Source of the DNA: Sporosarcina sp.
Lineage (GTDB): Bacteria; Bacillota; Bacilli; Bacillales_A; Planococcaceae
Direction of reading: 5' to 3'
NCBI GenBank assembly: GCA_029263895.1
Contig: JARIDO010000040.1
Coordinates: 29,799 to 93,798, forward strand
DNA: 64,000 bases
A program made the translations under genes and the position numbers. Position 1 is the first letter of the stretch. The number at the start of each line of letters is the position of its first letter. This document shows, in pieces, positions 37,974-47,865 of the stretch. The notes below the pieces were generated by a model that was not told the origin of the DNA, did no database searches, and saw only the letters and a program-made list of their open reading frames with translations.

Positions 37974-39419
37974 CTATGAGATACGGTTTCGGTTCGGTGA
38001 TTCTGTAATATATGGTCTTGGTGCATCTGCAGTCATTGGAAAACGCACAATGACTCGGAGCATCGCTTTCGGAAAAAAAGGAACAGCAGGCCACAAATAT
38101 GGAATCCCCATTGGTCTTAGTGCACACAAGTAATAAAAGAGAATACCAATTGAAATGAAGAAACCGGTTGCCCCAAATATGGCTGTTGTTAGTAATATGC
38201 ATATTCTAAATATTTTAGTTGTAATACTTAGTTCGTAAGAAGGAATCGCAAAAGTCAATATAGCACTAATTGCAACATAGAGAACGACTTCTGGAGAAAA
38301 CAAACCAACATCAATCGCAACTTGGCCGATAACAATTGCTGCAACTAGTCCCATTGCTGTAGACATGGGAGTAGGTGTGTGAATTGCAGCCATTCTCAAT
38401 ACTTCAATACCCCCATCAGCAATGAGCAACTGTGCCAGTAATGGTACTTCCCCAATCTTGTCTGGCCCAATATAATATAGAAGCTGTGGTAAATATTGCT
38501 GCTTAGTGGCCAGAAGATACCAAAAAGGGAGTAGGACAAGACTAAGGAAGGTTCCGGTGAATCGAATTAACCTCACAGCCGTACCAATTAGAGGTGCTTG
38601 CCTATATTCCTCAGCATGTTGAAGATGATAAAATAATGTAATTGGTACTAATATAACAGATGGTGATGTATCCACAATGATCGCAATATGCCCTTCCAAA
38701 AGATGAGCTGCACAAATATCTGGTCTTTCTGTAAATCGCACAAACGGCATAGGATGGAACCCTTGTTTAAAAAGCCATTCTTCTAAAGACTTATCCGTCA
38801 TCGTCAACCCATCATGTTTTATTTCATTTAATCTCGTTCGTATATATTTCAGATGATCTTTACTAGCCGCCCCTTCCATAAACGCTATAACAACATCTGT
38901 TTTTCCTTTTACAGTCGTTTGATGCATTTCAAATCGAAGATCAGGTGTACGGATTCTTCTACGAATTAAAGCAGTATTCGTGAGAATATTTTCAGTAAAG
39001 CCATCTCGTGAACCACGAATAACTTTTTCGTTGTCCGGTTCTTCTGGTTGCCTTCCAGGATATGATCTAACATCTATTAAAAAGACGTATCCTTCGGGAG
39101 TGATAAATCCGGCTTGTCCACTTAAAATGCTTTTCAGCAATTCGCTTTCATCTGTCACAGGTGTTACTGCATGATATGGAAAAAAGGAGAGGAACCGTTC
39201 TGCTCCATCTCCTTCCATTTGATCTTCATTATTCCCTTGCATCTCAGTAAGCAACGTAGTAAGCGTTGCTCCATCAACTAATCCGTTAATATAGAGTAGT
39301 AACGCAGGCATATCCCATAAGTGGACCTTTCTCGCCGTCACATCAAAAGAAGCGCCATCATCAAAATACCCTTGAAACCATTTTTCTCCGTCCATCATCG
39401 AATTGAATAACTTGTCCAT
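37974..39419 (-). CDS. spoVAF: Stage V sporulation protein AF (GerA family)
   Basis: Spore inner-membrane protein of the GerAA/GerBA/SpoVAF family, associated with germinant receptors. The 481-residue protein has a soluble N-terminal half (to about 260) with RRIRTPDLRFE, then GHIAIIVDTSPSVILVP and five membrane helices with the conserved PYLWPAVPFFP end. Its position right after sigF matches the spoVA locus, but the spoVAA-AE genes that normally lie between are absent. Only four bases separate it from sigF, so forespore sigma-F or operon read-through could express it. Confidence 0.92.
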   Translation of the reverse strand: MDKLFNSMMDGEKWFQGYFDDGASFDVTARKVHLWDMPALLLYINGLVDGATLTTLLTEMQGNNEDQMEGDGAERFLSFFPYHAVTPVTDESELLKSILSGQAGFITPEGYVFLIDVRSYPGRQPEEPDNEKVIRGSRDGFTENILTNTALIRRRIRTPDLRFEMHQTTVKGKTDVVIAFMEGAASKDHLKYIRTRLNEIKHDGLTMTDKSLEEWLFKQGFHPMPFVRFTERPDICAAHLLEGHIAIIVDTSPSVILVPITLFYHLQHAEEYRQAPLIGTAVRLIRFTGTFLSLVLLPFWYLLATKQQYLPQLLYYIGPDKIGEVPLLAQLLIADGGIEVLRMAAIHTPTPMSTAMGLVAAIVIGQVAIDVGLFSPEVVLYVAISAILTFAIPSYELSITTKIFRICILLTTAIFGATGFFISIGILFYYLCALRPMGIPYLWPAVPFFPKAMLRVIVRFPMTADAPRPYITESPNRNRIS

Positions 39420-39423
39420 TCCT

Positions 39424-40212
39424 TTATTCCATCCTCACTTTTTGAATGCTTTCTTCAAAGTCCACTCCCATCCAGCTTTTTAGCTGCGCCAAAATCTTCT
39501 TTTCTAGACGAGAAACTTGAACTTGAGAAATCCCTATTCTTTCAGCTATGTCACTTTGTGTACAATCTAGATAATAACGCATATAAATGATTGTTTGATC
39601 ACGTTTATTTAACTTTGTAATGACATCACGCAAAGGAATATGATCAAACACCTTTTCAGATCTATCATCACGAAGCTGATCCATAAGAGTTAGACTATCT
39701 CCTTCACTCTCATATAATTGCTCATGAAGTGAAGCTGGATCACGAAGAGCATCCGAAGCAAGTATTATGTCATCGACAGATACTTCTAACGCTTCTGCAA
39801 CTTCCGAAATAGAAGGTGATTTTCCGTGTTTTTTAATATAGTCATCTGTTGCATGGCGGATTTTAAAACTTAACTCCCGAATCGAGCGACTCACTTTAAC
39901 CATTCCATCATCTCTTAAGAATCGTTGAATCTCTCCAACAATCATAGGTACAGCATAGGTAGAAAATTTAACATCATATGATAAATCAAATTTATCAATG
40001 GATTTCATTAAACCGATACAACCTATTTGAAAAAGATCCTCAGGGTCTGCACCTCGCGAAGCAAAACGTTGAACAATTGACCATACGAGGCGGGTATTCC
40101 CTTCCACCATCATTCTTCTTGCTTCCTTATCACCGTTTTGGGAAGTATAAATCAGTTCCCTCATCTTCTCTTGAGTCAACAAAGCATGTTGTTTTTCAAT
40201 GGATGTGTCCAT
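39424..40212 (-). CDS. sigF: Forespore-specific RNA polymerase sigma factor SigF
   Basis: First compartment-specific sigma factor of sporulation. The 262-residue protein has sigma region 2 (NTRLVWSIVQRFASRG, DLFQIGCIGLMKSIDKFD), region 3, and region 4 (CTQSDIAERIGISQVQVSRLEKKIL) for -35 recognition. It is held inactive by SpoIIAB, encoded immediately upstream. Third gene of the spoIIA operon behind a sigma-H promoter. Confidence 0.97.
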   Translation of the reverse strand: MDTSIEKQHALLTQEKMRELIYTSQNGDKEARRMMVEGNTRLVWSIVQRFASRGADPEDLFQIGCIGLMKSIDKFDLSYDVKFSTYAVPMIVGEIQRFLRDDGMVKVSRSIRELSFKIRHATDDYIKKHGKSPSISEVAEALEVSVDDIILASDALRDPASLHEQLYESEGDSLTLMDQLRDDRSEKVFDHIPLRDVITKLNKRDQTIIYMRYYLDCTQSDIAERIGISQVQVSRLEKKILAQLKSWMGVDFEESIQKVRME

Positions 40213-40215
40213 AGG

Positions 40216-40662
40216 TCACCTCATTCTACTTACTTCCGTGACCGGAGAAAACGTTTTCTCAAACTTTACGACAGTTCCATTTCCGATAACAGATTCTACA
40301 GTCAAATTATCTGCAAAGCTCTCCATTATAGTGAATCCCATACCTGATCGTTCCATAAAAGGACGCGTCGTAAACATCGGTTCCATTGCTTGATTCACAT
40401 CAAAAATACCTGCACCGTCATCAGCAATTGTCATTACAATTTTTTGTCCAACTATTTGCGCTTTAACTGTGACCATACTTTTTCCGTCACATTCATAACC
40501 GTGAATGATTGCATTCGTCACTGCCTCAGATACAATTGTTTTAAATTCCGATATTTCTTCTAACGTCGGATCTAAAGGCGTTATAAAACACGTCATCGCC
40601 ATCCTAGCCAAAGCCTCATTCTCTTCAATTGCTACAAATGATAACGTCATCTCATTGTTCAT
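40216..40662 (-). CDS. spoIIAB: Anti-sigma F factor and protein kinase SpoIIAB
   Basis: Binds and inhibits SigF and phosphorylates SpoIIAA. The 148-residue GHKL kinase has the N-box EAVTNAIIHGY and the G1 box DDGAGI, followed by MERSGMGFTIM. The ATG at 40662 has GGAGG eight bases upstream and overlaps the spoIIAA end by 11 bases, ensuring near-stoichiometric coupling. Eight codons earlier there is another start codon without a site. Confidence 0.96.
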   Translation of the reverse strand: MNNEMTLSFVAIEENEALARMAMTCFITPLDPTLEEISEFKTIVSEAVTNAIIHGYECDGKSMVTVKAQIVGQKIVMTIADDGAGIFDVNQAMEPMFTTRPFMERSGMGFTIMESFADNLTVESVIGNGTVVKFEKTFSPVTEVSRMR

Positions 40663-41005
40663 GAAGTACCCCTCCAATTTCCCCAATTACTAAGTCGACT
40701 GAACTATGTCTAATATTTGGTCCAAGACCAGAGAAATTGAATATTTTCTCCATCGTTGAGGTTGGATTTAAAATAATCGTTTCTCCGTCAATAGGTGCTA
40801 AATCTCTCATCCTCCCTAGTATTAATCCAATTCCGGCACTGTCCATAAAGCCTAAAGCTGTGAGATCCCAAATAATCGCTTGTACTTGTCCTGTGAAAAT
40901 CGATGAAGAGATAACACTTCTGATTTGATTTGCTTCATGATTATCTAATTCACCTCTAAGTGTTGCGACAAGTATTCCACTTTCTGTTATTTCAATATTG
41001 GCCAT
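40652..41005 (-). CDS. spoIIAA: Anti-anti-sigma factor SpoIIAA
   Basis: STAS-domain protein that, when dephosphorylated by SpoIIE in the forespore, displaces SpoIIAB and frees SigF. The 117-residue protein has the phosphorylation loop GFMDSAGIGLILGR with Ser56 as expected phosphosite. The ATG at 41005 follows GGAGG at eight bases. First gene of the spoIIA operon. Confidence 0.96.
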   Translation of the reverse strand: MANIEITESGILVATLRGELDNHEANQIRSVISSSIFTGQVQAIIWDLTALGFMDSAGIGLILGRMRDLAPIDGETIILNPTSTMEKIFNFSGLGPNIRHSSVDLVIGEIGGVLHEQ

Positions 41006-41028
41006 GCTAAACCCCTCCTTCATGCGGA

Positions 41029-41058
41029 TTATTCCACATTTGGAAGCACGATTCCTTC
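41029..41058 (-). promoter_or_regulatory. Sigma-H promoter of the spoIIA operon
   Basis: On the minus strand GAAGGAATC (matching RnAGGAwww) is followed after 12 bases by GTGGAATAA (matching RnnGAATww), a full fit to the sigma-H consensus. It ends about 25 bases before the spoIIAA ATG. Known spoIIA control in B. subtilis is by sigma-H with Spo0A~P. Confidence 0.75.
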
Positions 41059-41156
41059 CACATGACAAAACTAGTCATTGAACGCGTGAAGTTCCCACTT
41101 TTCGACAGTAAGTCCTTATGTCGGAAGTATGTACATTCAAACTTAAATTTACACAC

Positions 41157-41216
41157 AAAAAAAGAAAACTTCTTATCCCACTACTCACTAATGTAGGATA
41201 GAAGTTTTCTTTTTAA
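41157..41216 (-). terminator. Terminator after pdp
   Basis: Long hairpin AGAAAACTTCT...AGAAGTTTTCT with a loop of about 25 bases followed by TTTTTTTG on the minus strand. Confidence 0.82.
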
Positions 41217-41219
41217 AAA

Positions 41220-42530
41220 TTAATGCCCCGTAATCATTTCACAGATTAGTGCTGGACTTTCCACTGCATTTTCACCAATAATAATATGGTTTTGAATCAA
41301 TGCAATTGAACGGTCAACATTTTTGTTATTTGAGTGAATGACCGCTAGTGTGTCACCCTCAGCTATATACTCACCGATTTTTTTAGTTAATACAATCCCT
41401 ACGGCGAGATCGATGGTATCTTCTTTTGTCGCCCTTCCTGCCCCAAGAAGCATAGCAGCAATTCCAATATCGTCTGCATCCATTTTCGTTACATAACCAG
41501 ATGATGTCGCTGGTACGTTAATTTGATATGAAGCTGTTGGTAAGAGAGTTGGCTCATGGACAATTTGTCCATTTCCACCCTGTGCTTCAATGAGTTTACC
41601 GAACAGGTCAAGTGCAGAACCATCTGCAATGACCGCTTTTAACATCTCGCGAGCATCCTCTATTGAATCGGCTTTTCCACCAACAACAATCATTTTACTA
41701 CCCAGTACTAAACAAAGTTCAGTTAAATCCTCTGGACCTACACCATTTAATGTATCAATCGCTTCTTTTACTTCTAGCGCATTGCCGATTGCATAGCCTA
41801 ATGGTTGACTCATATCTGAAATAACAGCCATTGTATCTCTGCCAACTTGCTTGCCGATAGCGACCATCGACTCAGCGAGCGCTTTTGCATCTTCATGCGT
41901 CTTCATAAATGCACCTTCACCTGTTTTAACATCAAGTACAATAGCATCTGCTCCAGCAGCAATCTTTTTACTCATGATAGAACTTGCGATTAAAGGAATA
42001 CTATCCACAGTTGCTGTTACATCACGTAATGCATACAGTTTTTTATCGGCAGGAGTTAAGTTTCCACTTTGACCAATGACCGCAAGTTTCAAGTCATTCA
42101 CTTGTTTTACAAATTGTTGTTCAGTTAACTCGATATGAAAACCTTCAATCGCTTCTAACTTATCAAGCGTGCCACCAGTATGACCTAAGCCCCGACCACT
42201 CATCTTAGCCACTGGTACACCACAAGCTGCGACAAGCGGAACTAAAATCAATGTAGTTGTATCTCCAACACCACCTGTTGAGTGTTTATCGACTTTCACG
42301 CCTTCAATTGCGGAAAGATCTATCTGATCACCTGATTGAACCATTGCCATCGTTAGAAAGCCCTGTTCCTCCGTTGTCATACCTTTAAAATAAATGGACA
42401 TGAGAAATGCACTTGCTTGATAGTCAGGAATGGAACCATCTGTATATCCATTAACAAAAAAGGTTATTTCTTCATTTGTAAGTACCTCACCATTTCGTTT
42501 CTTCTCAATAATATCAACCATTCTGAACAT
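41220..42530 (-). CDS. pdp: Pyrimidine-nucleoside phosphorylase
   Basis: Phosphorolyses uridine, deoxyuridine and thymidine to free base and (deoxy)ribose 1-phosphate for salvage. The 436-residue protein carries [12 protein letters not shown] (phosphate-binding) and [16 protein letters not shown], the family signature. The ATG at 42530 is supported by AGGTG eight bases away; a GTG three codons earlier overlaps the site. It starts five bases after the deoB stop, and its product feeds DeoB. Confidence 0.96.
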   Translation of the reverse strand: MFRMVDIIEKKRNGEVLTNEEITFFVNGYTDGSIPDYQASAFLMSIYFKGMTTEEQGFLTMAMVQSGDQIDLSAIEGVKVDKHSTGGVGDTTTLILVPLVAACGVPVAKMSGRGLGHTGGTLDKLEAIEGFHIELTEQQFVKQVNDLKLAVIGQSGNLTPADKKLYALRDVTATVDSIPLIASSIMSKKIAAGADAIVLDVKTGEGAFMKTHEDAKALAESMVAIGKQVGRDTMAVISDMSQPLGYAIGNALEVKEAIDTLNGVGPEDLTELCLVLGSKMIVVGGKADSIEDAREMLKAVIADGSALDLFGKLIEAQGGNGQIVHEPTLLPTASYQINVPATSSGYVTKMDADDIGIAAMLLGAGRATKEDTIDLAVGIVLTKKIGEYIAEGDTLAVIHSNNKNVDRSIALIQNHIIIGENAVESPALICEMITGH

Positions 42531-42535
42531 ATCAA

Positions 42536-43729
42536 TCACACCTTTTCTTTTAATAAATCCAAGAAACTTGTACCAAATTCAGGACTTTTCACGTTGAAAT
42601 TTTCCGCTATTGTTGCACCGATATCAGAAAACGTCTCTGTTTGCGGTAACGCACCACCCTGTTTAAGTAATGGAGAATAAATAAGTAGAGGAACATACTC
42701 TCTTGTATGATCCGTACCTTCATGAACTGGATCATTTCCATGATCTGCTGTAATAATTAATAAATCATCTTGTCTTAATACAGCCATAATTTCATCTAAC
42801 CTTGCATCGAATTCTTCTAAAGCTTTACCGTAACCAATTGGATCTCTACGATGACCAAACAACGCATCAAAATCTACTAAATTCGTGAAACTTAGACCAT
42901 GGAAGTCTTTTTTCATTACATCAATTAACTTGTCTACACCATCCATATTACTAATTGTTCTAACTGATTTTGTGATACCTTCACCATTGAAAATATCTGA
43001 AATTTTACCAATTGCAACGACATCAAAACCACTATCTGCAAGCTCATTCATTACTGTTCGATTAAAAGGTTTTAAAGCATAATCATGACGATTGGTTGTG
43101 CGTGTGAAATTCCCAGGTTCACCTATAAATGGTCTAGCAATCACTCGTCCAACAAGATATTCTGGTTCTAATGTTAATTCACGTGCAATTTCACAGATGC
43201 GGTATTGTTCCTCAATCGGAATAATCCCTTCATGTGCTGCAATCTGTAACACAGGATCAGCGGACGTATAAACGATTAGAGCACCCGTTTTCATATGCTC
43301 TTCACCTAACTCATCAATTATCCCAATGCCACTAGCCGGTTTATTGCCTATTATTTTACGTCCTGTACGTTTCTCCAGCTCATCCAGTAGTTCTTTCGGG
43401 AAACCGTTAGGATAAACTTTAAAAGGCTTATCAATATTAAGACCCATCATTTCCCAGTGTCCAGTCATTGTATCTTTCCCAACTGAAGCCTCTTGCATTT
43501 TTGTGTAATATGCAGTTGGTTCTTCAACAACTTTAATTCCCTTAAGTTTGCTAATATTCGAGAGACCAAAGCTCTCCATATTTGGCATATGTAAACCTTT
43601 CATTTCTTCTGCGATATGCCCAAGTGTATTTGCCCCAACATCACCGAATAGATGAGCATCAGGTGATTCACCGATACCGACCGAATCGAGTACGACAAGA
43701 TGTATACGTTTAAATTTTTCTTTTTCCAT
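42536..43729 (-). CDS. deoB: Phosphopentomutase
   Basis: Interconverts (deoxy)ribose 1- and 5-phosphates, linking nucleoside phosphorolysis by Pdp to central carbon metabolism. The 397-residue protein belongs to the alkaline-phosphatase fold, with a metal-binding [15 protein letters not shown] (Asp15), [11 protein letters not shown] with the phosphorylated threonine, and TADHGNDP and THTREYVP metal ligands. deoB-pdp form a salvage unit downstream of xerD. Confidence 0.96.
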   Translation of the reverse strand: MEKEKFKRIHLVVLDSVGIGESPDAHLFGDVGANTLGHIAEEMKGLHMPNMESFGLSNISKLKGIKVVEEPTAYYTKMQEASVGKDTMTGHWEMMGLNIDKPFKVYPNGFPKELLDELEKRTGRKIIGNKPASGIGIIDELGEEHMKTGALIVYTSADPVLQIAAHEGIIPIEEQYRICEIARELTLEPEYLVGRVIARPFIGEPGNFTRTTNRHDYALKPFNRTVMNELADSGFDVVAIGKISDIFNGEGITKSVRTISNMDGVDKLIDVMKKDFHGLSFTNLVDFDALFGHRRDPIGYGKALEEFDARLDEIMAVLRQDDLLIITADHGNDPVHEGTDHTREYVPLLIYSPLLKQGGALPQTETFSDIGATIAENFNVKSPEFGTSFLDLLKEKV

Positions 43730-43799
43730 GTTCTACTTCCTCCTAGGATGACTATGTTTTTTTGATGCAGCACGGAATTGAACAAGACCATACTTCCTC

Positions 43800-44699
43800 C
43801 TATGCTCTCGGATGAAATTGTACATAAACCTCTTTTAACCTAGTGCGACTAACATGTGTATAAATTTGTGTAGTGGAGATATCAGCATGACCAAGCATCT
43901 CTTGCACAGCCCGCAAATCTGCACCATTTTCAATTAGGTGAGTTGCAAATGAATGTCGTAATATATGCGGTGTTAACTCTTTTTCGATACCCGCAAAACT
44001 GGCATGTGCTTTTAACAACTTCCAACACCCCTGTCGAGTTAACCTGGCACCGCGCATATTGACAAATAATGCATCTGCACTCTTTAGCTTTTCTATGAAG
44101 ATAGGTCTTGCCTCATTAATATAACGCTTACACGATTGAATTGCACGTCCACCGAGTGGAATAATTCTTTCTTTCCCCCCTTTACCAAAGACACGTACAA
44201 ATCCCATTGACAAGTGAATATCATCCATATCAAGTCCTATCAATTCGCTAACACGCATTCCCGTACCATACAAAATTTCAAGCAATGCCTCATCTCTGAT
44301 TCCTTGCGGTTTAGAATCATCAGGCGCAGCAATGAGTTGTTCTACTTCTTGCATAGATAATACTCGTGGTAGCTTTTGTTCTAATTTCGGTAATTCTAGA
44401 TGGACAGTTGGATCTTGTGAGGCAACTTTCTCTCGTAACATAAATTGATGAAATGATCGTATGGAAGAAATATGACGAGAAATCGTGCGAGAAGACTTAC
44501 CACTGTCTTTTAACGCTTGAAGATGACTTAAAATCACTTGACGATCTACATCGTCAATGACCTCATGGCCACTTATTTGCAAAAAGTTTAAATACTCCTC
44601 TAAATCTCTTCGGTATGAAGTAGTCGTATTCGCAGATAGTTGTCTTTCTACTTTTAAAAAATGTATATAATCTTCTAAAGCAAACTGAGCGTCTTTCAT
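43800..44699 (-). CDS. xerD: Tyrosine recombinase XerD
   Basis: Resolves chromosome dimers at dif with a partner recombinase. The 299-residue protein has a SAM-like N-terminal DNA-binding domain (to about 95) and a catalytic domain with all active-site residues: Arg149, Lys173, His245, Arg248, His271 and nucleophile Tyr280. Location between fur and deoB matches B. subtilis ripX/xerD, which argues against a mobile integrase. Confidence 0.95.
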   Translation of the reverse strand: MKDAQFALEDYIHFLKVERQLSANTTTSYRRDLEEYLNFLQISGHEVIDDVDRQVILSHLQALKDSGKSSRTISRHISSIRSFHQFMLREKVASQDPTVHLELPKLEQKLPRVLSMQEVEQLIAAPDDSKPQGIRDEALLEILYGTGMRVSELIGLDMDDIHLSMGFVRVFGKGGKERIIPLGGRAIQSCKRYINEARPIFIEKLKSADALFVNMRGARLTRQGCWKLLKAHASFAGIEKELTPHILRHSFATHLIENGADLRAVQEMLGHADISTTQIYTHVSRTRLKEVYVQFHPRA

Positions 44700-44781
44700 A
44701 ATTTACAGGTATAAGCATATTGTATTTGGATTTGCATTTCCCTACTTCCTTTCATACGACACTAATTGATTCAGTTAAATA

Positions 44782-44813
44782 ACAAAAGGGATAGCTTATC
44801 GCTACCCCTTCTG
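44782..44813 (-). terminator. Terminator after fur
   Basis: Minus-strand AAGGGGTAGC / GCTATCCCTTTT hairpin ending in a short T-rich tract. Confidence 0.75.
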
Positions 44814-45272
44814 TCATTTTTCGCAATCATCCGCTTTAGATTTGCATCTTTTGCAAACTCCGTGAAATGTTAACCAATGGTCTTTTATCGCAAAATCAAA
44901 GCGACTCTCGACGATTTTCTCTACATCTCCTAGAAGATCGTCTTGAATTTCATCCACTGTGCCACATTCAATACAAATGAGATGATGGTGAAAATGGGCA
45001 GCACCTTCTTGTCGTAAATCATAGCGTGAAACACCGTCGCCAAAATTGATTTTATCAACTACTTTAAGGTCCGTAAGTAATTCAAGAGTACGATAGACAG
45101 TTGCTAAACCGATTTCTGGAGCTTTCTCTTTAACGAGTAAAAATACATCTTCAGCACTTAAATGGTCTTCCTCATGCTCAAGGAGGACCAAAACCGTCGC
45201 TTCACGCTGAGGCGTTAGCTTATAACTTGCCCCATGCAATTGTTTCTTAATCCGATCGATTCGGCTCTCCAT
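44814..45272 (-). CDS. fur: Ferric uptake regulator Fur
   Basis: Iron-sensing repressor of siderophore and iron-uptake genes. The 152-residue protein has an N-terminal winged helix (SYKLTPQREATVLVL), GLATVYRTLELL as recognition region, the metal-rich HFHHHLICIECG and a second Cys pair GVCKRC forming the structural zinc site. Within the Fur/PerR/Zur family the position (between spoIIM/nudF and xerD) supports Fur. Confidence 0.93.
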   Translation of the reverse strand: MESRIDRIKKQLHGASYKLTPQREATVLVLLEHEEDHLSAEDVFLLVKEKAPEIGLATVYRTLELLTDLKVVDKINFGDGVSRYDLRQEGAAHFHHHLICIECGTVDEIQDDLLGDVEKIVESRFDFAIKDHWLTFHGVCKRCKSKADDCEK

Positions 45273-45365
45273 AAGACGCCCCCCTCAAACTGTCTCCATT
45301 ATATCAAAAGGGGATTCGCTATGACAACAGAAAGAGAACTTATAAATGAATTATGTCTACTATTC

Positions 45366-45881
45366 TTAAATTGCAAACCAATAGAATAGTATCATTTCAA
45401 TTATAAAAACGATCGTTGATATGACTAAAACCATTATCAACCCACGCGTATTAAGCTTTTGCGAAAATGTTTTTCGAGTATAAAACGGTGGGTGTAATAA
45501 TGCACAAAAAGCAATAAACAAAAAACAAGAAAGTAATTGAAATGGAAACCACCAGATTGAATACGTAATCATCTTCATCCCAGTAATGAGTAGATAGGAT
45601 GAAGATAGTCCAAATAGGACTGCTTTTATAGCTCCTAGCAATAATAATAGAAATCTAGTTTTTTTAGAAAGCGCTAAACCAATAGCAGATGCGAAAAAAA
45701 GTAGAAATGAAAGTATTGGCCAAAGCACATTCGCTTCCTGACCACTAATGATTCGTGCATCATAAATTTTCAGTACAATACCGACTGTTTCCATATTCAT
45801 TTCTCTTAATAAGAGGATCCCACCAATATAACCAACTGCAAGTATTACGAATAAATGAATCAATGGTAGCGAACGTGACAT
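45366..45881 (-). CDS. spoIIM: SpoIIM-like integral membrane protein (divergent)
   Basis: A 171-residue hydrophobic protein with about five membrane helices. The pattern LLLLLGAIKAVLFGLSSSYLL resembles the central helix of SpoIIM, which with SpoIID and SpoIIP drives engulfment in sporulation. The place between nudF and fur is where spoIIM lies in B. subtilis. It is about 40 residues shorter and overall similarity is weak, so this rests on synteny, topology and one segment. The ATG at 45881 has GGAGG eight bases upstream. Confidence 0.6.
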   Translation of the reverse strand: MSRSLPLIHLFVILAVGYIGGILLLREMNMETVGIVLKIYDARIISGQEANVLWPILSFLLFFASAIGLALSKKTRFLLLLLGAIKAVLFGLSSSYLLITGMKMITYSIWWFPFQLLSCFLFIAFCALLHPPFYTRKTFSQKLNTRGLIMVLVISTIVFIIEMILFYWFAI

Positions 45882-45976
45882 AGGATGAACCTCCACAAAA
45901 TTTACTTTCTGATACTTAAAAGTGTAAATTTGATATTTTCCAACTAAAGGAAATTGTTCTTCCGTTCAAATCGACT

Positions 45977-46137
45977 TATGCCTGTCAGAGTTAAACGGCA
46001 CCTTCAGCTTTTGTTTTCATCTAGTCTTACGGTGCCAACTCCTCGGGTCATATGACGATTTGTTTCAGGGCTGTGATTCGCCCTTTCTCAAATCACTATA
46101 TGCCTGTCGGAGCTAAACGGCACCTTCAGCTTTTGTT
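45977..46137. repeat. Degenerate repeat pair upstream of the SpoIIM-like gene
   Basis: Two 39-base near-identical direct copies (45977-46015 and 46099-46137) start TATGCCTGTC and end CAGCTTTTGTT, 122 bases apart, with two differences. Between them (about 46029-46052) lies a degraded inverted copy (GGTGCC...CTCC...ATA). The unit resembles, from memory, intergenic AACGGCACCTT-type repeats of Bacillales. The 262-base gap between nudF and the SpoIIM-like gene is otherwise empty. Confidence 0.7.
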
Positions 46138-46158
46138 ACATCCTATGCTTGTCCTTTG

Positions 46159-46722
46159 TTAAATAGAGCTATCTTTTAAAAGATTTTTTGTATATAGAAT
46201 CGCGTATGCTGTTTTCGCATCATAAATTTGCTCTGTTGTTACCATTTTTTCCGCTTCTTCAATTGTAACTTCCAGGACAGTTATGAATTCATCTTCGTCT
46301 CCATCTGATGGATTTTCAATTTTATATAAATCCTGTGCCAAATATAGATGAATCACTTCATTTGCAAATCCTGGTGATGTAGCAAACGATTGAACAAACG
46401 TTACAGACGAAGCACCAAAACCTGTTTCTTCTTCTAACTCACGTATCGCTGTAAGCTTTGGCGCTTCACTTGCTTCAATTTTCCCTGCCGGAATCTCAAT
46501 AATCGATCGATTCAACGCTTTTCGATATTGTTCTACCATTACAAGCTTATTTTCTTTCGTTATCGCTATGACTGCAACTGCCCCTGGATGATTCACTAAT
46601 TCCCTCTTGGCTATTTTACCGTCTGGTAGTTCCACTTCTTCCAAGCGTAAATCAATTACTTTTCCCTCATAGATTGTTTCACTACTAATCGTTTTCTCTT
46701 CAAAGCTGTTCAATGTATTCAT
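46159..46722 (-). CDS. nudF: ADP-ribose pyrophosphatase
   Basis: Nudix hydrolase splitting ADP-ribose to AMP and ribose 5-phosphate. The 187-residue protein has a complete Nudix box Gx5Ex7REUxEExGU at residues 80-102 (GKIEASE...RELEEETGF), preceded by the GAVAVIAI core strand and RSIIEIPAG. It is divergent from the aldo/keto reductase gene, as nudF (yqkG) and yqkF are adjacent in B. subtilis. Confidence 0.94.
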   Translation of the reverse strand: MNTLNSFEEKTISSETIYEGKVIDLRLEEVELPDGKIAKRELVNHPGAVAVIAITKENKLVMVEQYRKALNRSIIEIPAGKIEASEAPKLTAIRELEEETGFGASSVTFVQSFATSPGFANEVIHLYLAQDLYKIENPSDGDEDEFITVLEVTIEEAEKMVTTEQIYDAKTAYAILYTKNLLKDSSI

Positions 46723-46792
46723 CCTTTCGTTTGCATAGTTCTTTCAATTCTTCTATGCGCATTGTACCATGTAGAAAACAGGAGGTGCGTGT

Positions 46793-47695
46793 ATGAAAAA
46801 TAGACAGATCGGTAATAGTGGTATCTACATTTCTGAAATCGGACTTGGTTGCATGTCACTACCAGATGATTTAATGGAATCTAAAAAAATTGTTAATACA
46901 GCCCTTGATGCAGGCATCAATTATTTTGACACTGCTGATCTTTACAACGGTGGTAAAAATGAAGCGATTCTAGGAGAATTATTAAAAGACAAACGATCAC
47001 AAATCATTCTCGCTACTAAAGTTGGCAATAAATTAAATGATTCTGGTGAAGGCTGGACTTGGGATAGTTCTAAAGAACATATTATGAATGCAGTCAAAAA
47101 AAGTTTATCACGATTAAAAACAGACTATATAGATGTTTATCAACTACACGGTGGAACAATGGATGATGCGTTTATGGAATCCATTGAAGCATTTGAAACA
47201 TTAAAAAAGGAAGGGATTATTCGACAATTCGGTATTTCATCCATACGACCAAATGTTATCAAACGCTTCTTACAAAATAGCTCAGCTATTTCAGTAATGA
47301 TGCAATATAGTTTATTAGACAGAAGACCTGAAGAGTGGTTACCTATGATACAAGAAAATGACGCCTCAGTAATTTCACGAGGAACGCTAGCTAAAGGGCT
47401 GCTAACTAAACAAGGATTTAATCGTGTGCGCACTACGAAAGGATTTGTCGATTATAGTTCCGAAGAATTGATCGAAACAATTGAATTGTTAAATGAAAGG
47501 ACAGATAACTTGCACGCTGCTGCTATTGCTTATACGCTACAAAATCCAACCATTGCAAGTGCAGTCATTGGAGCGAGTTCAAGCTTACAATTGTTAGATT
47601 CTATTGGTGCATACGATACTAAAGTCTCTGTAGATACCCTCAAAGAGATATCGATGATAGTTAAACCAAATAAATACGATGAACACCGACAATAA
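46793..47695 (+). CDS. yqkF: Aldo/keto reductase, YqkF-like
   Basis: NADPH-dependent oxidoreductase of the AKR fold; physiological substrate unknown. The 300-residue protein has the barrel start GLGCMSLP, catalytic Asp-Tyr in NYFDTADLYNGGKNE, lysine in ILATKVG, and histidine in VYQLHGG, so the tetrad is intact. A GGAGG site precedes the ATG. Position beside nudF supports YqkF. Confidence 0.9.
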   Translation: MKNRQIGNSGIYISEIGLGCMSLPDDLMESKKIVNTALDAGINYFDTADLYNGGKNEAILGELLKDKRSQIILATKVGNKLNDSGEGWTWDSSKEHIMNAVKKSLSRLKTDYIDVYQLHGGTMDDAFMESIEAFETLKKEGIIRQFGISSIRPNVIKRFLQNSSAISVMMQYSLLDRRPEEWLPMIQENDASVISRGTLAKGLLTKQGFNRVRTTKGFVDYSSEELIETIELLNERTDNLHAAAIAYTLQNPTIASAVIGASSSLQLLDSIGAYDTKVSVDTLKEISMIVKPNKYDEHRQ

Positions 47696-47697
47696 TC

Positions 47698-47749
47698 TAC
47701 ACCTCAAAAGTTAGCGCTAAAAAACTAACTCTCGAGGTGCTTTTTTATA
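47698..47749 (+). terminator. Terminator after yqkF
   Basis: CACCTCAAAAGTTAG / CTAACTCTCGAGGTG hairpin with one mismatch, followed by CTTTTTTAT. Confidence 0.85.
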
Positions 47750-47865
47750 CAGTAAAATTACGTAATCTATATGTAATCAAATTGTAATGGTTAATCTTTT
47801 TAAAACGGGTATTTAACTACTAGCAACAATTACTACAAAAAAAATTAGTAACGGAGGAATTTACA

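Noticed and set aside
43800..44699. Tyrosine recombinase as an integrase of a mobile element
   Set aside because: Conserved synteny with fur and deoB, XerD-like length, and no attachment-site duplication nearby.
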